DNA from: Chloroflexota bacterium
GTDB taxonomy: Bacteria > Chloroflexota > Dehalococcoidia > Lucifugimonadales > Lucifugimonadaceae
Reading direction: 5' to 3'
Assembly (NCBI GenBank): GCA_018650845.1
Contig: JABIFF010000016.1
Span: 124,001 to 188,000 of the forward strand
DNA length: 64,000 bases
Shown here: piece by piece, positions 26,126 to 35,045 of the stretch
Layout of the letters: the number at the start of each line of letters is the position of its first letter
Numbering within the stretch: position 1 is the first letter of the stretch
Notes under the pieces: model-generated
What the model was told of the DNA's origin: nothing
What the model saw: only the letters and a program-made list of their open reading frames with translations
Databases searched by the model: none
Program-made: the position numbers and the translations under genes

Positions 26126-29077
26126 TTATACGAGCCCGTGCCGCATGGCGTATGCGGCTGCTTCAGTTCTGTTTGAACTATCGGTTTTGCCAAGGATGTT
26201 CGCTACGTGACTTGCCGTTGTGCTCAACGTAACCACGAGTTCGTCGGAAATTTGCTGATTCGAGCGACCTGAAGCGATTAGCCGGAGGACATCGACTTCT
26301 CTATTAGTTAGGCCGTCGGGGCGTGTCGGACGAGTCGCACCCAGCGCCGCTGCTTTTTCTTGTAGGGCTATCAGCAGAGATTCGAGAGGGTGAGTACCGA
26401 TATCGCGGGCGTGATTGAGTCCTAGTATCAGAACTTCTTTGGCTCTCTCTAGATCTGACGTTGATTTTTCAGTCCGCTTGCTAGAAGAAATTGTTTCGAG
26501 CAGCATTTCTGCGTAGCCGTGGCATGACCATGTTGCTTCCATTCGATAGCTAGGATCTGAACAAAAGACCAGAGCATCTTCAAAATGTGCAGCAGATTTG
26601 TCGAACATGCCAGCTGTTTTCGCCAGCGCACCAAGTATTCGATCTCCGGCCAAATAATATGTTGTGCCAGATATTGAATCTCGACCTCGACTAAGGTGCT
26701 TGTATTGCTCCGCAGCTTCAACCTTGTCACCGGTCAATATTGCGGACATGGATAGGGCGATGCGTGCGAATGTTTCGATCTCAGGAATCAACTTAGGCCG
26801 CGAAATGACCGATTTCACCACGTCTCCAGCTTTTACGGCGTCATCTGGTCGGTTTGTATTCCATGCAACAAGAGATAGAAACGATGCATTGCTAGCCCGT
26901 TGCCAAAGAGTTGGGGCGAATTGAGACTCTTCGTGTGCGTCATCGAACCGGCTATCTAAATCAGTAGTGTCTCCGCGGTGCCATCCTCCAAGACCCGCAA
27001 GTATCCGAATCACGGAATCGCCGGCATGATCCCGGTCTGCCAACTCTCCGAAGTAGCGAGTATTTTCCAGATTTCCACTGACTAGGGCGATTCGCAACTG
27101 TTCGAAAACTATGGCGGTTTCGAATCCGAACAATCTCTCTAGTTCGAGTATTTCTTCAATATTCCTGTTGGAATCTCCAGCATCGCCTTCCGTAATAAGT
27201 TGCGTGAGAACGGCTCGCCGGGCCTCTGCTTCCTCAACTGGTTGTTCGGTTTCTTGAGCGAGAACCGCGGCCCTGCGGCGAAGTTCGACTGCACCTTCGG
27301 CATCGCCGTCTCGACCTCCATTGGCTGCTAGACCTAGCAGCACTCGAGTTTCCAGGTGTTTATTTCCAGATTCGACTGCAATTGCCAACGCTCGATCGAG
27401 CGCACTGGCTGCGCCGTCGTGATCCATTTCCTCAAATCGAAGTGCTTGCGCTTGTTGCACCAGTAGGTAGCCAGCATCTTCTGAGTTTGGCTCAACCATT
27501 TCTAGAGCGCGTAAGAATACTTCTGCTGTGCTGTGAAGCCAGATTGGGCGATAGCCGCGAGCTCGTTGGATCAGCGATACGGCGGATTCATGATCTTCAA
27601 AATCATCGTAGATTTTGAAAGCGCTTGCTACGTGGTTCCAACCTCTCTGAAGGTCGGGATAGCTGAACGTAAGCAATTCTCCTCGTCCGAGAAGTGAAAG
27701 TATGTCTGCCCGTTGAAAGTCTGGAGAGCGATCGCCCAATGCTTCCAGAGCTTGTTCGCAATAGGCACGAGCTTCGGCCCATGCGTTCAAATGAGCGGCG
27801 TGCACGGCGGCCAGTTGTGCATAGTTTGCGATCTTATTTGCGCTAACCACTCCCTCAGTGCAGTGATGCAACATTTCGGTGGCGTGTTCGCTCAGGTTTT
27901 CCGGGTACAACTGCTCCATAGAATCGACGACTCGTGCATGGAGCCGGACTCGCCGGCCTGTGGTGAGTTCTTCTACCAGTGTTTGCTGAAATAGCGCGTG
28001 AGTGAATTCGTAGCGATTTCTTTGGCCGGGAACTTCGCGAACGGTAGCTGCTGCGACTGCCTCTTCAAGCAGAGTCAATTCGTCCTTGTCGGAGTCTTCG
28101 CTTTTCAACATCGAAAGCAGTGTGAAGTCGAACTCTCTACCGATTACAGCAGCGGTTTGGAGCATTTCATTGCAATCGTCCGAAAGCTTGTTCAGCCGAA
28201 TTCCAATTGCTTCTCGCACGCCTTCTGGGATTCTGAATTTCATCGCATTGAAGTTCCCGCCTCGTTCTGCTGACTCCTTTGCCATATCGCGAGCTACTTC
28301 GCTGACGAAAAACGGATTGCCTTCGGTGCGCTTGTGAATTTCTGTTGTTTGGTTGGAAGAAATTGAGATATTCCCAATCTCTTGAACCATACGGCCTACT
28401 TCATCGAGTTCTAGCCCGCGCAAGACTATTCGCTGAAACTCGGTAACACGAGCAATTTTCGCCAATGAGTCTGAAAGCGGATGCCGACGCCCTAGCTCGG
28501 TGTCGCGGTAGCCGCCAACGAGAAGCATTTGTTTGGAAGATATTTCGCGTGCGACGTATTCGAAAAGATCGAGAGTTGATTGATCGGCCCAGTGGAGATC
28601 ATCTAGCGCAATGATCAGCGGTTTGTGTTCTGTGACTTCGCTGAGAAAAGTGGCAATAGAATCGAAAAGGCGAAATCGAGCTTGGCCGGGGTCTACTTCT
28701 GGAAGCGGTGTGATGTTCGGAAATCGATTGGTAATTTCGGGAGCGATCTCAACTATCACCGCGGCTCGGGGTTCGAGTGCTTTTAGCACCGCGTCAGAGG
28801 GATCGTTCAGTAGCGATCGGATGACTTGCGTCCATGGCCAGTACGGTGGGGTCGTACCACCTTCGTAGCAGGCTCCGAGGGCTGTTATTGCTCCTCGTTC
28901 GGTCGATGTGGATATTAGTTCTTGCGTTAGGCGGGTTTTGCCGATGCCGGGCTCGCCGACGAGCATGACGAGTTCGCCGTTGCCGCTGATGGCAGTATCA
29001 AGCGCTGTGACGAGTTTGGCTAATTCGTGGTTGCGCCCCACGAGATTGTTCACGCCAGTCCCAACAGTCGATGTCAT
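26126..29077 (-). CDS. Large ATP-binding LuxR-family transcriptional regulator (LAL type)
   Basis: A 983-residue regulator. An AAA/STAND-type ATPase occupies the N-terminal third: Walker A GEPGIGKTR (residues 41-49) and Walker B PLIIALDDLHWAD. A long helical TPR-like middle region follows. The last 60 residues are a LuxR/GerE helix-turn-helix (LTNREVDVLRLIASGRSNQQ). Such proteins bind an inducer and ATP and then activate promoters. It is alone on its transcript; the neighbours are the frameshifted lipoprotein gene and acpP. The palindrome at 26039-26060 lies just past its end and may be a target, but that is inference. Confidence 0.92.
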   Translation of the reverse strand: MTSTVGTGVNNLVGRNHELAKLVTALDTAISGNGELVMLVGEPGIGKTRLTQELISTSTERGAITALGACYEGGTTPPYWPWTQVIRSLLNDPSDAVLKALEPRAAVIVEIAPEITNRFPNITPLPEVDPGQARFRLFDSIATFLSEVTEHKPLIIALDDLHWADQSTLDLFEYVAREISSKQMLLVGGYRDTELGRRHPLSDSLAKIARVTEFQRIVLRGLELDEVGRMVQEIGNISISSNQTTEIHKRTEGNPFFVSEVARDMAKESAERGGNFNAMKFRIPEGVREAIGIRLNKLSDDCNEMLQTAAVIGREFDFTLLSMLKSEDSDKDELTLLEEAVAAATVREVPGQRNRYEFTHALFQQTLVEELTTGRRVRLHARVVDSMEQLYPENLSEHATEMLHHCTEGVVSANKIANYAQLAAVHAAHLNAWAEARAYCEQALEALGDRSPDFQRADILSLLGRGELLTFSYPDLQRGWNHVASAFKIYDDFEDHESAVSLIQRARGYRPIWLHSTAEVFLRALEMVEPNSEDAGYLLVQQAQALRFEEMDHDGAASALDRALAIAVESGNKHLETRVLLGLAANGGRDGDAEGAVELRRRAAVLAQETEQPVEEAEARRAVLTQLITEGDAGDSNRNIEEILELERLFGFETAIVFEQLRIALVSGNLENTRYFGELADRDHAGDSVIRILAGLGGWHRGDTTDLDSRFDDAHEESQFAPTLWQRASNASFLSLVAWNTNRPDDAVKAGDVVKSVISRPKLIPEIETFARIALSMSAILTGDKVEAAEQYKHLSRGRDSISGTTYYLAGDRILGALAKTAGMFDKSAAHFEDALVFCSDPSYRMEATWSCHGYAEMLLETISSSKRTEKSTSDLERAKEVLILGLNHARDIGTHPLESLLIALQEKAAALGATRPTRPDGLTNREVDVLRLIASGRSNQQISDELVVTLSTTASHVANILGKTDSSNRTEAAAYAMRHGLV

Positions 29078-29198
29078 TGATCAAGGCCCCCAACTCAGAT
29101 CGTCATACGGCGGGCATGATACGGGAAGTGGATGCTCGGTGTTGGTTCCCGAAGTGATGGCGGCTGATTCTGCTGCAAGAGGAAAATATCCACGGACG

Positions 29199-29259
29199 CG
29201 AAAAACCGCATCGTTCTCAATTACAAAATAATTTGAGAGAACGAATGCGGTTTTTTTTT
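29199..29259. terminator. Bidirectional terminator after acpP
   Basis: AAAAACCGCAT-CGTTCTCAA (29201-29220) pairs with TTTGAGAGAACGAATGCGGTTTTT (29232-29255) with small bulges. T-runs follow on both strands, the longer one on the plus strand. It ends the leftward acpP operon. Confidence 0.8.
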
Positions 29260-29307
29260 GAGAGCCTCGAATTCACGAAGCGCTCGGCAAACGAAGCGGG
29301 AACCGAA

Positions 29308-29565
29308 CTAGTCGGTGATTCCGCGATCGGCCAGGTACTTCACAGCATCCTGAACGGTCTTGATACCTTCGGCATCTTCGTCTGAGATTTCGAGAGGCTG
29401 GTCGTCAGACCCAAATTCCTCTTCGATTGCCATGATCAACTCGACCACGTCGAGGGAGTCGGCGTTTAGGTCTTCGGTGAAAGATGATTCTGCTGAAACA
29501 TCTGAGGCGTCAACACTGAGCTTGTCGGCCGCAATATCGCGGACTCGATCCAACACACTGGCCAT
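29308..29565 (-). CDS. acpP: Acyl carrier protein
   Basis: An 85-residue acidic protein with the phosphopantetheine site [12 protein letters not shown] (Ser37 in the DSL motif). It carries growing acyl chains on a 4'-phosphopantetheine arm in type II fatty acid synthesis. It is the last gene of the yceD-rpmF-fabD-nusB-acpP run, 97 bases after nusB, and is followed by a terminator. The start ATG at 29565 follows the GGGGG of a purine-rich site on the coding strand. Confidence 0.97.
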   Translation of the reverse strand: MASVLDRVRDIAADKLSVDASDVSAESSFTEDLNADSLDVVELIMAIEEEFGSDDQPLEISDEDAEGIKTVQDAVKYLADRGITD

Positions 29566-29662
29566 TTACTTCAACCCCCGGGAGGTCATGCGGAACGGCC
29601 GTCCCGCTCGAACTAATAAATATTCTAATTACGTCGGCCATTAAGAATGGTCGAACGGCAAC

Positions 29663-30154
29663 CTATGCTAGCAGAGCCCCAAGCACTCCGTTCACGAATT
29701 TTGGCGAAGTGTCGGATCCGAATAGTCGGGCCATCTCTATCGCTTCGTTCGCTACAACGTTCTGTGGGGCTGCATCTTCCATCTCCAATTCGGCCATTGC
29801 CACTCGTAAAACGTTACGTTCTACGAGGGGCATTTGATCGGATGGGTATTGAGACGCTATCTTGGCGATGCGTGAATCGAGCTGAATTCGCTGTTCTTCA
29901 CACACACGCACTAACCGGGTTGCAAAATCTGTGTCGTCGTCGCTCAACTCTCGCTCTGCGGCGAGGCGGCGTACGACGGCGGTGGCGGGATGGCCAGCGG
30001 AATCGGATTCGTAGAGAGCCTGCACTACTGCGGCTCGGGAGCCGGTGCGACCTCCGCTTATAGGCGGGTCGTTTTCACCAACCATATCGCCATCGACTAG
30101 TTCGTCGAGGCGGTCGGGCTCTTGTGGGTTGAATTTTGATTTAGCTGCAGACAC
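29663..30154 (-). CDS. nusB: Transcription antitermination factor NusB
   Basis: A 163-residue protein. The NusB core starts near residue 38 (GSRAAVVQALYESD). It ends with VANEAIEMARLFGSDTSPKF followed by VNGVLGALL, the standard C-terminus. A polar 35-residue N-terminal extension precedes the core. NusB pairs with NusE (S10) on boxA RNA to prevent early termination of rRNA transcripts. Its place between fabD and acpP is unusual, as it is more often near rib or xseB genes. Spacing of 73 bases to fabD suggests one transcript. Confidence 0.92.
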   Translation of the reverse strand: MSAAKSKFNPQEPDRLDELVDGDMVGENDPPISGGRTGSRAAVVQALYESDSAGHPATAVVRRLAAERELSDDDTDFATRLVRVCEEQRIQLDSRIAKIASQYPSDQMPLVERNVLRVAMAELEMEDAAPQNVVANEAIEMARLFGSDTSPKFVNGVLGALLA

Positions 30155-30227
30155 GTTTAGTTGGCCCTAGAGGTTTTTTCTTACTTGGTAGGGAGACTTG
30201 TAAACGAATTGAAAGCTGAGTACTAAC

Positions 30228-31169
30228 TTACGAGTTGCTTGCGTATGCAAGAACGGATGCGAAGTCGCCAATGTTGGTGACAGACGCTGATCGGTCGATT
30301 CGCTTTACCATTCCGGAAAGGATTCGTCCGTGGCCGATTTCGTAGAAGTTAGTAATTCCGTCGTTCACCATGAACTTGACGGTGTTGTTCCACTGCACAC
30401 AAGAAGTTAGCTGTAATCGCAGTTCTTCTTTTACTTCGTCGGCAGTACCGAGCGATTTTGCAGTTACGTTACCTACCAGCGGAACCAGTGGGTCGTGGAA
30501 CGTGAGTGAATCAATCATTGCGTTCAAGCCGTTCTGAGCTGGGCTCATCAGACCTGAGTGGAAAGCACCGCTAACCTGCAGCGGGATTGCCTTCTTGGCA
30601 CCACGGGCGCTTGCAATATCGATTGCCATTGCGAGGCTGTGGTGATCACCGGCGAGAATAATCTGCTGCTCGGTGTTGATAGTCGACATCTGTGCGCCAG
30701 ACTCTCGACAAATCTCTTCGGCTGTAACTTCATCGAGACCGATGAGAGCAGCCATTCCGCCTGGTCGCTCGTCACAAGCACCCTGCATGAGCCGGCCTCG
30801 TTCGAGAACGAGTTTTACGGCATCGGAAATACTTAGTACACCGGCAACTGCCAAGGCAGAGTATTCACCTAGTGAATGGCCGGCGGTAGCGTTTGGAACC
30901 TGAAGAACGCCAGTGGCTTCTTCCATAGCTCGCCAAGTAGCAACCGAAGTTGCCATGATGGCGGGCTGAGTGTTCTCAGTTTGTCGCAGTTCGTCGTCAG
31001 GGCCTTCGAACATCATTGTCGAAAGCTTGCGACCCAGAGTGTCGTCAATTTCGTCGAACACTTCGCGTGCAGCGATGGAGTTCAAGTAAAGATCCTTACC
31101 CATGCCGACGGCTTGTGAGCCCTGGCCTGGGAAGAGGAATGCAATTTTTTCAGCTGTCTGGGTGGTCAT
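30228..31169 (-). CDS. fabD: Malonyl CoA-acyl carrier protein transacylase
   Basis: A 313-residue FabD. FLFPGQGSQAVGMG (residues 11-24) and the active-site GHSLGEYSAL (Ser99) are both present, and the catalytic His lies in SGAFHSGLM near residue 204. It loads malonyl from CoA onto ACP, whose gene acpP lies two genes downstream. It links the AccDA product to chain elongation. plsX, fabH and fabG, which often lie between rpmF and acpP, are absent here. Confidence 0.96.
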   Translation of the reverse strand: MTTQTAEKIAFLFPGQGSQAVGMGKDLYLNSIAAREVFDEIDDTLGRKLSTMMFEGPDDELRQTENTQPAIMATSVATWRAMEEATGVLQVPNATAGHSLGEYSALAVAGVLSISDAVKLVLERGRLMQGACDERPGGMAALIGLDEVTAEEICRESGAQMSTINTEQQIILAGDHHSLAMAIDIASARGAKKAIPLQVSGAFHSGLMSPAQNGLNAMIDSLTFHDPLVPLVGNVTAKSLGTADEVKEELRLQLTSCVQWNNTVKFMVNDGITNFYEIGHGRILSGMVKRIDRSASVTNIGDFASVLAYASNS

Positions 31170-31207
31170 GTTTCAACGACTCTCCTGCTAATGCAGAACT
31201 TGCTTAC

Positions 31208-31450
31208 TTACGAATCAGAATCGGAAGATGCAGCGATTGGCTGTACCTGTTCGAGAAGGTTCACCTGAGGCCAGTTACCTGGCATCGTGCGGCCTTTGTG
31301 GTTTCCACATTCCGGGCAAGCAATGTGCGGCTGGATTCGTTCCTGCCGTGAACATGGGCAAACTGAAGACGACGGCAACTTAATGGCGTTGTGGGCGTTT
31401 CGGTTGCCCTTGCGGGCACGGGTATGTTTTTTCTTGGGGAGTGGAGGCAT
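31208..31450 (-). CDS. rpmF: 50S ribosomal protein L32
   Basis: An 80-residue protein. PLPKKKHTRARKGNRNAHNA is the conserved N-terminus of bL32. A zinc ribbon is formed by Cys31, Cys33, Cys45 and Cys48 (the first pair is CxC, not CxxC). About 20 residues rich in Ser/Asp extend past the usual end. It lies between yceD and fabD, the order seen in many bacteria (yceD-rpmF-plsX-fab). The spacing to yceD is 26 bases. Confidence 0.95.
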   Translation of the reverse strand: MPPLPKKKHTRARKGNRNAHNAIKLPSSSVCPCSRQERIQPHIACPECGNHKGRTMPGNWPQVNLLEQVQPIAASSDSDS

Positions 31451-31476
31451 ATCTATATATCAGGGCGTTAGCCCGC

Positions 31477-32025
31477 TCAATCTGCGGATTCTGCGCCTTT
31501 TCCAATAAGTCCTGCAAGACCCGCCCAACGCGGATCTACATCAATTTTGGCGCACGAACAGTTAACTATATTGCGATTTGTGGTGCAAATGGGGCAAATT
31601 CCAAGGCAATCTTCCTTGCAAAGTATGGCAATTGGTAATGCGCTGAGAAGGGCCTGCCCTAAACCGAGGCTTATATCTAAGAAATTTTGTTCATCAATAA
31701 CAAGCGCCGGATCGTATGAATAGTCCTCTTCATCGGGTCGGGAAGCGGTGCTGCTTACCAGACTGGCGTTTGTCGGAGAGAACTCCTCTTCCATCGTAAC
31801 GTTCACGTTTACTGTGGCTGGTTCTAGGCATCTGCCACACGAATCGTGCGTAACTGCTTCAAAATCAGCGCTCACAAGCACAGTCGCGTCGGTTCTCATC
31901 AATCGGATTGAACCGTTGATCTCAGATAACGTTCGACCGTCTATGACGATTGTTTCGTTTTCTATCTCGTGCCGCTCGCTATCACCGAGACTCCCGGTGA
32001 GCAGGCTCGCAACGTTGTAGATCAT
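31477..32025 (-). CDS. yceD: YceD family protein (DUF177)
   Basis: A 182-residue member of the YceD/DUF177 family, which is nearly always next to rpmF and is tied to 23S rRNA handling. The motif CGRCLEP is the core cysteine pair. A second cysteine cluster CKEDCLGICPIC, and CSCAK at the C-terminus, complete a likely metal site. It heads the five-gene operon that runs to acpP. The start ATG at 32025 lacks a strong upstream purine block. Confidence 0.88.
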   Translation of the reverse strand: MIYNVASLLTGSLGDSERHEIENETIVIDGRTLSEINGSIRLMRTDATVLVSADFEAVTHDSCGRCLEPATVNVNVTMEEEFSPTNASLVSSTASRPDEEDYSYDPALVIDEQNFLDISLGLGQALLSALPIAILCKEDCLGICPICTTNRNIVNCSCAKIDVDPRWAGLAGLIGKGAESAD

Positions 32026-32224
32026 TTAGTTCAAAATCTCTCGATCAGGACCGAAATTGATGTGTACGCAAAGCCTTTATTTGAACTGCCACTGGTGGTT
32101 TGAACTATGTTCTTGCCGCCGGTGCTGAGCTTGTTGCTGTTGCGGGTTTATTCCGCTTGGCTGCTCAGAGTTGTTCTTATAAGGACGCGTACACAGCAAT
32201 CTACTGTAAGCATCGAGTATCTAC

Positions 32225-32273
32225 GTGAGCAAGTGTTTACGTTGGAGGTGCGAGGAGTGCGGTTGGTGTGGGG
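32225..32273 (+). repeat. Direct repeat, copy 1
   Basis: GTGAGCAAG at 32225-32233 and the 20-mer GGAGTGCGGTTGGTGTGGGG at 32254-32273 recur, with the spacer deleted, at 33268-33297. The two copies bracket about 1 kb containing two small membrane protein genes. Confidence 0.6.
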
Positions 32274-32304
32274 TTTTATCGCAACGGGTATCGACCAATG
32301 TTGC

Positions 32305-32332
32305 TGTCATTCTGAACTTGATTCAGAATATC
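32305..32332. repeat. Dispersed palindromic repeat, TTCTGAA type
   Basis: TGTCATTCTGAACTTGATTC followed by AGAATATC is a near-perfect palindrome. Related copies occur at 34902, 55988, 56147, 57467 and 57567. Confidence 0.6.
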
Positions 32333-32631
32333 GCCAGTTGGAAATGATAGATGGCGCATGATCTGGGCGGGATATGCGCGATACTGCCCGTATGACTACG
32401 AATCCCGGCAGGCGCTTAGAACTGGAAAAGCGTAGCGACACGTTCAAGAAATCAGAACGTGCCAAGCGAAACAGAGGCACAGTCGAACCGGGAGTATTCG
32501 CAGGTCGTAAGCGTGAAGGGTTTGAAGGAGTTTCACCGCGCAGGCGACTGCACACAGGCTCAAAGCAACGGAGGTTGTTTACTTGAACATCTTCCTAATC
32601 GTGCTATCAACAATCGAGTACGGAGCGATTC

Positions 32632-32901
32632 TTATATTGACGCGGCTTTTATTGAAGAGTCGATCAGATAGAACCCAACTCCAAAAAGAATTATCGCAAT
32701 TACAACAACCGCAACAAAAGGAGTAGTCGAGTCATCTGATTCTTGTTTGGAAATTTCGACCGCACCACCTCCGGATGCAATGCCAGCACCAACCAACATC
32801 ATCCCAATCGAATATTGACTATCTACTGACCCTAAAGCCCCAGAGATTAACCCCGCGGCAGCGACAACCAATCCGACCACAATTCCACCGACAAAAATCA
32901 T
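32632..32901 (-). CDS. Small membrane protein, unknown function
   Basis: An 89-residue protein with two clear TM segments (residues about 2-26 and 62-83) and a central Gly-rich weakly hydrophobic stretch. The loop KQESDDSTTPF is polar. I recognise no family. It is 13 bases downstream of another small membrane protein gene, so the two form a pair. Composition is more A/T-rich than the flanking DNA. Confidence 0.55.
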   Translation of the reverse strand: MIFVGGIVVGLVVAAAGLISGALGSVDSQYSIGMMLVGAGIASGGGAVEISKQESDDSTTPFVAVVVIAIILFGVGFYLIDSSIKAASI

Positions 32902-32914
32902 AAAGATGTACTAC

Positions 32915-33217
32915 TCAATGGTTCATATTTTTCTTACGGAAGTAATGAGCAATCATTCCCGCTATTCCGGCAATTATTGATACGCGAGCAACATCGCCTA
33001 GATAGTTGACTAGACGATCTTCTAAAGGAGTGAGAGCACCGATAGCTGAATGGATCGAAACTGCTACGGAAGTAATGAATCCCGGTTCATCTTCAACAGT
33101 AAATTTTTCAGCGTTGATAACCATCACTGCGGTCAGTAAAACAATAATCCCACCAAAGAACATCCATACCGTGAGGTACTCAATGAAGGTTGTATGTCGG
33201 TCGATGAATGCCAGCAT
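32915..33217 (-). CDS. Small membrane protein, unknown function
   Basis: A 100-residue protein. Hydrophobic segments lie at about 14-36 and 76-92, with a polar region between and a basic tail (HYFRKKNMNH). I recognise no family. It is the first of two adjacent small membrane protein genes on the minus strand, and the pair is bracketed by a direct repeat, which hints at an inserted or duplicated segment. Confidence 0.55.
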   Translation of the reverse strand: MLAFIDRHTTFIEYLTVWMFFGGIIVLLTAVMVINAEKFTVEDEPGFITSVAVSIHSAIGALTPLEDRLVNYLGDVARVSIIAGIAGMIAHYFRKKNMNH

Positions 33218-33267
33218 TACGCCAGAGCCTAAATGACCTCACCACCCGAAAGCAAACGGAACCCGTT

Positions 33268-33297
33268 GTGAGCAAGGGGAGTGCGGTTGGTGTGGGG
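33268..33297 (+). repeat. Direct repeat, copy 2
   Basis: GTGAGCAAG at 33268-33276 is followed directly by the 20-mer GGAGTGCGGTTGGTGTGGGG at 33278-33297. It matches copy 1 at 32225-32273 apart from a spacer deletion. Confidence 0.6.
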
Positions 33298-33399
33298 TGG
33301 CGGATTGTTCCCGTTGATCTCTCGCCCCAGCCATAGACCCACGCAGCGATTCCTCTATCCGGTACCCTACTTGACGAACCCTCTTTCGAACCCCGTGTA

Positions 33400-34071
33400 A
33401 TGCATCGCACCGCCAAATCACTACTTTTATTTACGATCATCTACAACATCGCCGAAGGCGTTGTGGCGGTCTGGGCTGGCATAGCAGCAGGTAGTATTTC
33501 GCTGGTCGCTTTTGGGGCCGATAGTTATCTGGAAGTTGCGGTCGCTTCTCTCGTTTACTGGCGACTCGCGGTTAAGCACGGCGATGATGATTCGGGCGAG
33601 TTCGAAGAGCGAATAGAAAAGTTCATCGGCTGGACATTTCTCGTGCTCGCAGCAGCCGTTGTGTTCCAGTCGGTGGTCGGATTCTCCAACCGCAGCGGCG
33701 CCGAAGAATCGGTCCCCGGTTTCGTGCTGGCGATTGTTTCTGTCACGCTCATGCCAGCGATTGCGCTCTGGAAGCTGAGACTCGCTGCCGAAATGGACAT
33801 TCGTTCACTTGCCGCCGAAGCAAAAGAAACACTAGCCTGCTCGTACCTTTCGGTAACGCTGCTGATCGGGCTTTCGTTCAACGCATTGCTCGGCTGGTGG
33901 TGGCTCGATCCTCTCACCGCTCTGCTACTTGTGCCGTGGCTAATTCGAGAAGGTCTAGAAGGCGTTCGTGAAGACGATGACGATGATGAGGAGGAGTCGG
34001 TGAAGCTATGCTCCTGTCGTGCGTGTCTGTTCGGTCTCCGAAGGTGCCGGTCGAACTGTCGTCTCGCCTAA
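33400..34071 (+). CDS. Cation-efflux (CDF)-like membrane protein
   Basis: A 223-residue protein with five hydrophobic segments. The stretch SLVAFGADSYLE in the second helix resembles the TM2 metal-site region of cation diffusion facilitators (S-x-x-x-x-x-x-D-S-x-x-E), and TM5 has WWWLDPLTALLLVPW with a matching Asp. The cytoplasmic C-terminal domain of true CDF pumps is missing. Instead there is an acidic run (EDDDDDEEE) and a Cys-rich end (CSCRACLFGLRRC). It may be a metal or cation transporter; the ion is unknown. Confidence 0.7.
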   Translation: MHRTAKSLLLFTIIYNIAEGVVAVWAGIAAGSISLVAFGADSYLEVAVASLVYWRLAVKHGDDDSGEFEERIEKFIGWTFLVLAAAVVFQSVVGFSNRSGAEESVPGFVLAIVSVTLMPAIALWKLRLAAEMDIRSLAAEAKETLACSYLSVTLLIGLSFNALLGWWWLDPLTALLLVPWLIREGLEGVREDDDDDEEESVKLCSCRACLFGLRRCRSNCRLA

Positions 34072-34214
34072 AGCGATCTCACGTTGACGTTGGCACTTGA
34101 GCCAGCCAGCTCTAGACACATCCCGCCCTGTCCACCGAAACTAATCACGTAGAAAGAACGCAGCAACCGGCCTGCGTCTGGCCCGCACTGATTGAAACTA
34201 ACGAGGACAACCCC

Positions 34215-34865
34215 CTGATATATCAAGGCTTAGTCATATTCGACGTAGATGGGACTCTTATTCGGGAGAGGACGGTTTGCGAGGTGATTGCTTCACGGAT
34301 CAATCGGGTCGAGCGGATGGATTGGCTTGAGAAGCATGCTGGTACGCCTAGTACTTCGGTTGATTTGCCTCCTAATCAGTCGGTGATCGACGCTCGTGAG
34401 GAGATGGTCGATTGGTACATCGAGGCGGGTCGTGAGGCGGTTGATTCGTTCTTGCCATTTGTGACTTGGGCGGAAGGTGCCCACACCGGCGTGAAGTCGC
34501 TTATCGACAACGGCTTTTTGGTCGCTATCGCTTCTTTGACCTGGAGTTTTGGTGTGGAGCGGATTGCTGCCGATCTCGGTATCACCGAACTAACAGCAAC
34601 ACATCTCGATTGGGATTCCAAGCAGATCGATCACATATTTGCCGAAGATAAAGCAACGTTTCTTCAGAAAATGGTTGCCAAGTACGAAATTTCACGTGAT
34701 CGAGTGTGGGCTGTAGGTGATTCAGGCGGCGACATTCCGATGCTCAAAGCTGCAGGGCATGGCGTCTTCGTCGGCGATTCCGATCCACAAATCTCCGGGG
34801 TTGTTCATCTTCCCGCAGCCGGGATCGATGCGGTTGCGAAGCTGGTTTTGAGGGCGACTGACTGA
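34215..34865 (+). CDS. HAD-superfamily phosphatase, apparent CTG start
   Basis: The HAD motif I FDVDGTL is encoded at 34239-34259, upstream of the first ATG/GTG/TTG in this frame (GTG 34284). A start is therefore needed farther left, and no ATG, GTG or TTG exists back to the in-frame stop. A purine-rich ACGAGGA at 34201-34207 lies 7 bases before CTG 34215, so I place the start there. The rest has a helical cap and the C-terminal motif VWAVGDSGGDIPML, like the PSP-type (HAD-IB) phosphatases. If CTG is not used, the gene would be an N-terminally truncated pseudogene. Substrate unknown. Confidence 0.7.
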   Translation: MIYQGLVIFDVDGTLIRERTVCEVIASRINRVERMDWLEKHAGTPSTSVDLPPNQSVIDAREEMVDWYIEAGREAVDSFLPFVTWAEGAHTGVKSLIDNGFLVAIASLTWSFGVERIAADLGITELTATHLDWDSKQIDHIFAEDKATFLQKMVAKYEISRDRVWAVGDSGGDIPMLKAAGHGVFVGDSDPQISGVVHLPAAGIDAVAKLVLRATD

Positions 34866-34901
34866 GCGTTGTACTTCGGAGTGGCTCAGCTTTGCTCGTT
34901 T

Positions 34902-34930
34902 GACCCTGAAAATGAATTCAGGGTGACATT
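34902..34930. repeat. Dispersed palindromic repeat, CCTGAA/TTCAGG type
   Basis: ACCCTGAAAATGAATTCAGG followed by GTGACATTC, a near-perfect palindrome, belongs with the copy at 56147-56172. Confidence 0.55.
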
Positions 34931-35045
34931 CGAACGTGATCGCCGTGGTCGACGGACTAGTGCTCAAATAACTTCCGCCCTCCATCTTCCTAAAACAACA
35001 GGTATGCTCTGCGGGAATATTTCCCGACTATGAGAATACTGCCTG

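Larger units (their letters stand above)
32026..32631. other. 606-base intergenic region with repeats, no convincing gene
   Basis: The right-hand end of the yceD operon promoter must lie here. The region has one copy of a direct repeat (32225-32273, second copy at 33268-33297) and a palindromic dispersed repeat at 32305-32332. A plus-strand frame from ATG 32392 (64 residues, very Arg/Lys-rich) is open, but has no family resemblance and a poor start site; I do not call it. Confidence 0.5.

Noticed and set aside
32392..32586. Short plus-strand ORF rich in Arg/Lys
   Set aside because: No family resemblance, no clear ribosome binding site, and it lies in a repeat-bearing gap.
33371..33401. Promoter TTGACG - TGTAAT for the CDF-like gene
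   Set aside because: The -10 box would overlap the ATG at 33400 and the spacer is 19 bases, so it cannot drive that start.
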